Assembly (NCBI RefSeq): GCF_001280015.1
Contig: NZ_LGDV01000272.1
Location: 1 to 6,304, forward strand
Direction: 5' to 3'
Source of the DNA: Streptomyces sp. MMG1121
GTDB lineage: Bacteria; Actinomycetota; Actinomycetes; Streptomycetales; Streptomycetaceae
Length of the DNA stretch: 6,304 bases
A program made the position numbers and the translations under genes. Shown piece after piece: positions 1 through 4,501 of the stretch. The notes beneath the pieces are model-generated. The model searched no databases, was not told the origin of the DNA, and saw only the letters and a list, made by a program, of their open reading frames with translations. Position 1 is the stretch's first letter. Every line of letters starts with the position of its first letter.

Positions 1-353
1 CCCGCTCACCCACACCGAGACACACGACACCCGGCCCCACCGCGGCCGCGACCACAGCTGACACCGTGCACGCCGCCCGGCCCCAGGCCCTGCGCGAGCG
101 GCCGCAACCAGCGAGGCGGGCCGAGCGGGTCGACATCACCGGCGCCCCGTCCGCGGCCACCGTTGCCCGCCGGCGCGGGGCGCGCACGGTGTCAGCAGAG
201 TTCGGCTCCGCGATGACCGGCTCGATCCAGCGCGCAGGCTCGCCCCGAGTGCATGGCACAGGAAGCAACCCTCCACCCCGGGCTCGACCACTCCCGCGCC
301 CCGAGGTGACCGCCGCGGCACGGCCTGCCAGTACCTGGCGCGACCCCTCGGGC
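1..353. other. Left-edge stretch without a supportable gene
   Basis: I see no recognisable protein, RNA gene or convincing terminator here. Two weak coding-like signals exist. On the plus strand, the frame entering at base 2 has G or C at nearly every third position for 19 codons and stops with TGA at 59-61, so it could be the last residues of a gene lying to the left. A different plus frame keeps high third-position GC from about 66 to 240 and then loses it; it stays open to 1724, but beyond 354 it is only the antisense shadow of the esterase. Neither translation resembles a family I know. If the first is real, it converges on the esterase gene, and this stretch would be the shared 3' intergenic region. 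Confidence 0.4.
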
Positions 354-1460
354 TCAGGAGGAGGGCGTGGGGCCCTCCATCCGTTCACTGACCCACTGCA
401 CGGGCTCCTCCATTTCCCTCAGGTAGGTGGCGCCGTTGTGGGTACCGCCGGGTATCTCCCACAGCTTGGTGTGGACCGGGCCCTTGCCGTAGGCGGCCAT
501 GAAGTTCTTGATGGCGTTGATGGTCGCGGGGTTCTCCCTCGTGCCGACCTGGAACGCGACGTAGACGTCCGGCCCCTTGGCGGCCGCCAGACGCTTGGCC
601 AGCACCTTGGGGTTGTTCTCCCGCATCTCCTTCTCGTGGCCCCGCCACAGCGGGGAGTCGGGGACGATGTCGGGACCGTTGGCGATGGCGGTCTTGAACT
701 TGTCGGGATGCTTCAGGACGGCCTTCAGGCTCGCGAAGCCGCCGGTGGAGGAACCCATGTAGCTCCAGCCCGCACGGTCCTTGATCGTGCGGAAGTTGGC
801 CTTCATCAGGTCCGGGACGTCCTCCGTCAGCCAGGTGCCCATCTTCGGCTGGTCGGGGATGTCACTGGCGTCCCAGTAGATGCCGTGCGTGTCCGGGCCC
901 GGATTGAGGATCGGCATGGCCAGCAGGAAGGGCTTGCCCCTGCCCTGCTCGTACCACTTGGAAATGCTCTTCTCCAGCGAGAGCCGGTCCGGGCCGAACT
1001 CGCCCACCGACCAGTAGTTGCTGTCGTTGCCGGGGCCGCCGGGCAGGGCGACCATCACGGGGAAGCCACTCGCGGCGAACTTCGCGTCCTGGTACTCCTT
1101 GGGAGCCCAGACCCACACCTTGCCCTTGAACCCGGACTTCGGTCCGTCCAGGGTGACGACGCTGACGTGGGTGCCGTCGCTCAGGGTCTCGACGTTCCTG
1201 AACTCGGCCTTGGGGCCCGTGGGCATCAGCGTCTTGGAGCCGGCGGCCTTCGCATCGTTGCCGTGCCGCGCGCCGCCGGCCTGGTCGTAGTTAACGGGGT
1301 CGCCCTTGTCCGTGAACGGCGGGATCTCGTAGTGACTCATCACCTGCCAGGCGATCAGGCCGAGCGTGGCCACGGACGCCGCCCTGATGATCCAACGTCG
1401 GGCGCGGGAGGCGCGACGTCGGCCCTTGGACCGGTGGATCCCGGCAGGTGGATTCCTCAT
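354..1460 (-). CDS. Membrane-anchored alpha/beta-hydrolase, esterase D / antigen 85-like
   Basis: This 368-residue protein looks like an esterase of the alpha/beta-hydrolase fold (PF00756-type, the family of esterase D and mycolyltransferase antigen 85). A basic N-terminus (RRRASRARR, about residues 14-22) precedes one hydrophobic segment (about 23-41) with no evident cleavage site, so I infer a signal anchor with the catalytic domain outside the cell. The nucleophile elbow GSSTGG (236-241) places the catalytic serine at 238. The histidine is probably H341 in GGTHNG, and E309 in GTREN is a candidate acid. LPGGPG (139-144) probably contributes to the oxyanion side, and WLTEDVPDLM (210-219) matches the helix normally found before the nucleophile strand. 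The start is preceded by CGGAG at a suitable distance and overlaps the stop of the upstream small gene by four bases (ATGA), which suggests translational coupling. The substrate cannot be told from sequence; mycolyl transfer is unlikely if the host is a streptomycete, which lacks mycolic acids. Confidence 0.85.
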   Translation of the reverse strand: MRNPPAGIHRSKGRRRASRARRWIIRAASVATLGLIAWQVMSHYEIPPFTDKGDPVNYDQAGGARHGNDAKAAGSKTLMPTGPKAEFRNVETLSDGTHVSVVTLDGPKSGFKGKVWVWAPKEYQDAKFAASGFPVMVALPGGPGNDSNYWSVGEFGPDRLSLEKSISKWYEQGRGKPFLLAMPILNPGPDTHGIYWDASDIPDQPKMGTWLTEDVPDLMKANFRTIKDRAGWSYMGSSTGGFASLKAVLKHPDKFKTAIANGPDIVPDSPLWRGHEKEMRENNPKVLAKRLAAAKGPDVYVAFQVGTRENPATINAIKNFMAAYGKGPVHTKLWEIPGGTHNGATYLREMEEPVQWVSERMEGPTPSS

Positions 1461-1822
1461 CTTGCTGCTCCGGCTGGTAGTGCCCCGAGGGGCAAGAAGG
1501 TCAGTTCCGTCCCGTTGGATGGACGCGCCAGGGCCAGAGGTTGCTCAACCAAGCCGTTCAGCGGGTCTTTGATGCGAAATCCCGACAATCGAGCCCGCGT
1601 CTCCTCGTCCCGCGGCAACCAGGCCCACCTGCGCAGACGCCACATCAAGGCGGTCATCCCGGAGAGGGCCACCAGGCCGCCGGCCGGAAGCGGAACTCCA
1701 GCGGCGGTCGGCCCGTCAGCCTGAGGCAGCCCAGGCGCCGCAGCACGACAGATCGTGGCTGCGGTCGTCGCCCGGTCGCTTACCGCGACCTCGTGTCGCA
1801 CGCCGGGCGCTTCAGTTGGCAC
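1457..1822 (-). CDS. Small hypothetical protein coupled to the esterase
   Basis: I do not recognise this 121-codon frame. Its TGA stop shares bases with the ATG of the esterase (ATGA overlap), the usual arrangement of coupled actinomycete genes and the main reason for listing it. The predicted start is GTG, with no Shine-Dalgarno sequence visible upstream, so the true start may be internal. The first 45 or so residues are rich in Ala, Pro and Thr. A short hydrophobic run (about residues 47-61, AGGLVALSGMTALMW) is followed by a basic WRLRRW patch and then a polar tail (PRDEETRARL). Third-position GC is lower than in the neighbouring genes, especially near both ends. It may be a small membrane protein, a decayed remnant of a longer gene, or a chance open frame. 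Confidence 0.35.
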   Translation of the reverse strand: MPTEAPGVRHEVAVSDRATTAATICRAAAPGLPQADGPTAAGVPLPAGGLVALSGMTALMWRLRRWAWLPRDEETRARLSGFRIKDPLNGLVEQPLALARPSNGTELTFLPLGALPAGAAR

Positions 1823-1856
1823 TCGAGCAGTTCAACAGTGCGGCGGTCTTCGTGGG

Positions 1857-1872
1857 TCCGCCACTCGGCGGA
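1857..1872. terminator. Hairpin downstream of the amine oxidase
   Basis: A perfect 6-bp stem (TCCGCC / GGCGGA) closes a 4-base ACTC loop, about 40 bases past the amine oxidase stop and 35 bases before the next minus-strand start. It could end the oxidase transcript. There is no U-tract and the stem is short; in such GC-rich DNA a stem of this size can arise by chance. Confidence 0.3.
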
Positions 1873-1912
1873 GGCCGGAACGTGCGGCTGCGCAGGACAG
1901 CCGGCCGGTGCT

Positions 1913-3580
1913 TCAGATCTGGGCCGTGATCTCCGCCGCCGCCCGCTCGCCGGAGGCGACCGCCGCGTCGAGGGTGGCGTTGTCGACGTCGGTGTGCTCT
2001 CCGGCGAAGTGGACCCGGCCCTCCTGGACGGCCTCGTAGCCGGCGATGGTCGTGTACTGCCCGATGCCGTAGTAGTGGTACGCGCCCTTGTGCCAGCGGT
2101 CGAGCGACCAGTGGTCCTCGTAGGCGAGGCCGTTGTAGGAGGCGGTGGTGCCGGGAAACACCTGCTCGATCTGGGAGAGGAACCAGGTGACGTCCGCCGC
2201 CGGGGCCGGTCCGTGCGCGGCGCCGGTGAGGGTCGAGCAGGCGGTTGTGCCGCCGGGGAAGTTGACCAGCAGGGCCGGGCTGCCTTTCGGGCCGAGGGAG
2301 ACGGAGCCGTCCCAGGCGGTCTGGTAGCCGCTCGGGCCGGTGTTGCTGACGCCGTTGTAGCCGAGCGAGGGCCAGGTCTTCGAGTTGAGCTGGGTCACGA
2401 TCTTCGCGTTCTGGCCCATGCCCTGCCGGTGTATCGCCGTCAGCTTCAGCGTGGACAGCCCGGAGCGGGACAGATCCACGTCCCGCAGCGTGCTGAACGG
2501 CAGTGCGAGGACGAGATGGTCGGCCTGGACGCTGACCGTCGAGCCCGCCCCTCCGGTGGGGTCGAAGGTGCAGTCGTAGCTGCCGTCGCTGTTCTGGGTG
2601 ACCGCCACCAGTTGGCGGCCCTGCTGTACGGTTCCGGCGGGCAGTTGCCCGACCATGCCGCTGACCAGCTGGTCGTTGCCGCCGACCAGATGGTACTTCT
2701 CGTCGAAGCCACTCCCGCCGTCGAAGGCGGACGAGCCGCCGAGGAAGCCGATCATTCCGATCGCGGAGGACCGGGCGGGTTCGCCGCCACCCTGGAGCTG
2801 AATCGTTTGGATCAGCTGGCCCAGTGCCGAGCCGGAGGGCAGGCCGATCTCGGCCAGGTAGTCCAGGCAGGAGAGCCGGTCCAGGCGCTTGGCCTCGGCA
2901 GTTGAGCTGTTCCAGCGCGGGGTGCCCATGGCCGTGTACGAGTCGGCGAAGGCGTCGTACGCCTCGGCGACCCAGTCGCTCTGCTGAGCCGCGCCGTCGT
3001 AGCGGCCGCCGTTGATCCAGCCGGCGTAGTCGCCGGCCGGCAGTTCGCCGCCGCCTGCGATCTCGGTCTTCAGGCCGAGCGACTTGGCCAGTCCCAGCAC
3101 CGCGGAGTCGGTGGAGCTGATGAAGGCGCCGCCGTGCTCGTGGAGTTGGCCGCTCGCGAAGAAGCCGCGCAGCGACCAGCAGCGGCCGCCGACATGGGTG
3201 GTGTCGGCCTCGTAGACGGTGGAGGCGATGGCCTTGGGGCCGGTCCACAGGGCGTGGGCGCAGCGCAGCCCGGCCAGTCCCGCTCCGACGATCACCACGC
3301 GCGGGGTGGTTGCGGACGCGGTCGCCGCGGCAGCCCGCGCCGCCCCGGCCAGCGTGGCGCCTGCCAGTGCGGCGACGGTCGCCGCGCCGGTACCGGCCAG
3401 GAGTTGACGGCGGCCCAGAGAGGCGCGCTCCGCGCGCTCACCGGCCACCTCGGCGACGGGCATACCGCGCCGCCGTGCCTCGCCCTCCCATGAGAAGGCG
3501 AGGCCCAGCCCGCTGTCGGGCAGCCCGGTGCGGGAGGTGGAAGGGGAGGCCAGGGGGGATCTGACGGGTTCCCGGTGCAT
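1913..3580 (-). CDS. Tat-exported FAD-dependent amine oxidase
   Basis: This is a 555-residue flavoprotein of the monoamine oxidase / L-amino-acid oxidase family. Such enzymes oxidise an amine to an imine, which hydrolyses to an aldehyde or keto acid plus ammonia, with O2 reduced to H2O2. The dinucleotide-binding motif VVIVGAGLAG is at about 95-104, the ribose-binding acid is probably E124 (VYEAD), and GGRC follows at 131-134. EHGGAFI (148-154) is the usual second FAD segment, and FAGEHT (525-530) is the C-terminal FAD motif. No cysteine flanks the C-terminal motif, so covalent flavin attachment as in human MAO is not expected. Residues 55-88 form a twin-arginine signal: SLGRRQLLAG, a hydrophobic Ala/Gly core, and Ala-rich cleavage candidates. 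I chose the ATG at 3580 because GAGGGA lies five bases upstream; the open frame extends 30 codons further, but through the promoter and operator. A start at residue 40 (ATG 3461-3463) would give a more ordinary signal length. The exact amine substrate is unknown. Confidence 0.92.
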   Translation of the reverse strand: MHREPVRSPLASPSTSRTGLPDSGLGLAFSWEGEARRRGMPVAEVAGERAERASLGRRQLLAGTGAATVAALAGATLAGAARAAAATASATTPRVVIVGAGLAGLRCAHALWTGPKAIASTVYEADTTHVGGRCWSLRGFFASGQLHEHGGAFISSTDSAVLGLAKSLGLKTEIAGGGELPAGDYAGWINGGRYDGAAQQSDWVAEAYDAFADSYTAMGTPRWNSSTAEAKRLDRLSCLDYLAEIGLPSGSALGQLIQTIQLQGGGEPARSSAIGMIGFLGGSSAFDGGSGFDEKYHLVGGNDQLVSGMVGQLPAGTVQQGRQLVAVTQNSDGSYDCTFDPTGGAGSTVSVQADHLVLALPFSTLRDVDLSRSGLSTLKLTAIHRQGMGQNAKIVTQLNSKTWPSLGYNGVSNTGPSGYQTAWDGSVSLGPKGSPALLVNFPGGTTACSTLTGAAHGPAPAADVTWFLSQIEQVFPGTTASYNGLAYEDHWSLDRWHKGAYHYYGIGQYTTIAGYEAVQEGRVHFAGEHTDVDNATLDAAVASGERAAAEITAQI

Positions 3581-3618
3581 GAGAATCCCTCTCTCGGGAT
3601 CGAATGATGCCGACCGGG

Positions 3619-3648
3619 AGTGAACTGTCGCCGCAACGCTGTTGTCAA
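3619..3648 (-). promoter_or_regulatory. Predicted promoter of the amine oxidase gene
   Basis: Read on the minus strand, TTGACA (3648-3643) is followed after 18 bases by TTCACT (3624-3619). The -35 is a perfect consensus match, while the -10 is weak (T, A and T at positions 1, 4 and 6). Support comes from the same pair occurring in front of the amidohydrolase. The -35 sits in the centre of the operator palindrome, so a bound repressor would block RNA polymerase. The predicted leader is about 30 bases. It contains a small ATCCC/GGGAT hairpin (3585-3600) covering part of the ribosome site. Confidence 0.6.
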
Positions 3649-3658
3649 CAGTGTTGCG
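3632..3658. promoter_or_regulatory. TetR operator, copy 1 (amine oxidase side)
   Basis: This is a 27-base near-perfect palindrome. The left arm CGCAACGCTGTTG and right arm CAACAGTGTTGCG flank a single central T at 3645, with one mismatched pair. It ends one base before the tetR stop codon and lies 51 bases upstream of the amine oxidase ATG. A long symmetric site next to a TetR-family gene, repeated in that gene's own upstream region, is the normal signature of its operator. Binding by this particular regulator is inferred. Confidence 0.8.
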
Positions 3659-3659
3659 C

Positions 3660-4394
3660 TTATTCCCCACCCACGCCCAGCTCGGTGACCCTGCGCTCGA
3701 TCGCGGTGATCAGTGACTCCACCCTGGCCCGGAAAACCGCGTCCAGCGTGACCGCCGCCAACTCGTCCGCGACGGCGGTGATCTGCGGGAAGTGCTCCGG
3801 ATCGAGCAGCCGGTACTCGTGGGTCCAGGAGGATTCATCGGCCGCCCTGACCGTGGGCGAGAAGAGCCGGAAGGCAGCCCGCTGCCCGACCAGGGCCAGC
3901 AGCGAGTCGCCGACCATTCGGTAGTGGACGGCCGCCTCCGCGCCGCTCAGCCCGGCCTCGGTGACCGCGCCGAGGATCAGCTCGACGACACGGAATTCAT
4001 TGGCCCGCCGGGTGGTCCGGCTGGCCATGGTGGAGGCCACCGCCGGGTACTTGAGCGCGACGGCCAGCGAGCCGTCGGCCAGGGCCCGGATCCGGTCCTG
4101 CCAGCCGAGGCCCTCCGGGATCGAGTCCAGCACCTCGCCCAGCGTGCGATCGGCGACCTCCAGCAGCAGCTCGTCCTTGTCGCGGAAGTGTCGGTAGACG
4201 GCGGTCGGATCAGCGCCCAGTTCCTCGCCGAGCCGACGGACGGTGAAGGCGTTCGCGCTGCCCCGGGCGGCGATGCGCAGGCTGGCCTGGACGATCGCCT
4301 CGGGCGTGAGCTCGCTTCCGGAGCGTCTGCTGCGACCGCGGCCGGGTGGCTTGTCCGCCGGGGCGGTGGCGCGTGGGGTGGGTGGTTTGGTCAT
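3660..4394 (-). CDS. TetR-family transcriptional repressor
   Basis: This is a 244-residue one-component regulator. After a Pro/Arg/Lys-rich N-terminal tail (1-27), the TetR DNA-binding domain runs from about 29 to 75. It contains the helix-turn-helix TVRRLGEELGADPTAVYRHF (51-70) and the typical RDKDELL that follows. Residues from about 80 to 240 form the helical ligand and dimer domain, resembling the TetR_C type with its KYP element (115-117). The ligand is not predictable from sequence. I chose the ATG at 4394 over the 43-codon upstream extension, because that extension runs through the operator and into the divergent gene and has no TetR character. Only a weak GGCGGA lies before the ATG, and a TACACT -10 element sits so close that the mRNA may be leaderless. 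The gene lies between the two enzyme genes, with an operator copy at each end, so I infer it represses both and probably itself. Confidence 0.92.
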   Translation of the reverse strand: MTKPPTPRATAPADKPPGRGRSRRSGSELTPEAIVQASLRIAARGSANAFTVRRLGEELGADPTAVYRHFRDKDELLLEVADRTLGEVLDSIPEGLGWQDRIRALADGSLAVALKYPAVASTMASRTTRRANEFRVVELILGAVTEAGLSGAEAAVHYRMVGDSLLALVGQRAAFRLFSPTVRAADESSWTHEYRLLDPEHFPQITAVADELAAVTLDAVFRARVESLITAIERRVTELGVGGE

Positions 4395-4403
4395 GGTTCC
4401 GCC

Positions 4404-4409
4404 AGTGTA
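4404..4409 (-). promoter_or_regulatory. Candidate -10 element of tetR
   Basis: On the minus strand TACACT fits the actinomycete TAnnnT -10 pattern. Transcription would start roughly seven bases beyond it, near 4397, only a few bases before the ATG at 4394, giving a leaderless or nearly leaderless mRNA. No good -35 is seen at 17-18 bases; TTGCGC at the operator edge is about 20 bases away. The operator lies just upstream of this element, consistent with autorepression. Confidence 0.45.
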
Positions 4410-4430
4410 ACGATGCGGCCCCGGCCTGCG

Positions 4431-4457
4431 CGCAACACCGTTGACAACAGCGTTGCG
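4431..4457. promoter_or_regulatory. TetR operator, copy 2 (tetR/amidohydrolase side)
   Basis: The 27-base site has arms CGCAACACCGTTG and CAACAGCGTTGCG around a central A at 4444, with two mismatched pairs. Its plus strand matches the minus strand of copy 1 at 26 of 27 positions; the only difference is C versus T at the ninth base. It lies between the divergent starts of tetR (4394) and the amidohydrolase (4502) and overlaps the -35 of the latter. It is placed to control both genes. Confidence 0.82.
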
Positions 4458-4469
4458 CGACGCTTCACT
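4441..4469 (+). promoter_or_regulatory. Predicted promoter of the amidohydrolase gene
   Basis: TTGACA at 4441-4446 and TTCACT at 4464-4469 are separated by 17 bases. The -35 is perfect and lies in the centre of operator copy 2. The -10 is weak by consensus but is conserved, as TTCACTCC, in the equivalent promoter of the amine oxidase, where the spacer is one base longer. The predicted start is near 4476, giving a leader of about 25 bases that contains the ribosome site. Confidence 0.6.
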
Positions 4470-4485
4470 CCTCTCACCACCACTC

Positions 4486-4493
4486 GGGGAGGA
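4486..4493 (+). promoter_or_regulatory. Ribosome binding site that fixes the amidohydrolase start
   Basis: GGGGAGGA is a strong Shine-Dalgarno sequence. Nine bases separate its GGAGG from the ATG at 4502. Another ATG at 4494 directly abuts the site and is in a different frame, so it is not a usable start for this gene. Confidence 0.8.
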
Positions 4494-4501
4494 ATGCGCC
4501 G

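Noticed and set aside
299..352. CCCCGAGG / CCTCGGG complementary segments after the esterase stop
   Set aside because: The arms are about 38 bases apart with no U-tract, a poor terminator in DNA this rich in GC.
1656..1694. Short VPLPAGG plus hydrophobic run plus RLRR pattern in the small frame, reminiscent of C-terminal sorting signals
   Set aside because: It is internal, with about 60 residues following; there is no LPxTG or LAxTG motif, and PEP-CTERM-type systems are not expected in this kind of organism.
66..1724. 552-codon open frame on the plus strand
   Set aside because: From 354 onward it is antisense to the esterase and the small gene; its translation is Gly/Arg/Val-rich with no family motifs. 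Long shadow frames are expected at this GC content.
1832..1845. Half-site resembling the TetR operator just upstream of the small gene
   Set aside because: TCAACAGTG and following bases match one operator arm at 12 of 14 positions, but the other arm is absent and no -35/-10 pair is associated with it; it could easily be chance.
1541..2905. 454-codon open frame on the plus strand
   Set aside because: It is antisense to the amine oxidase, which has clear FAD motifs; the shadow translation has none.
1812..3248. 478-codon minus-strand frame within the amine oxidase region
   Set aside because: It is a different frame of the same strand over the amine oxidase. It is Arg-rich and lacks any recognisable motif.
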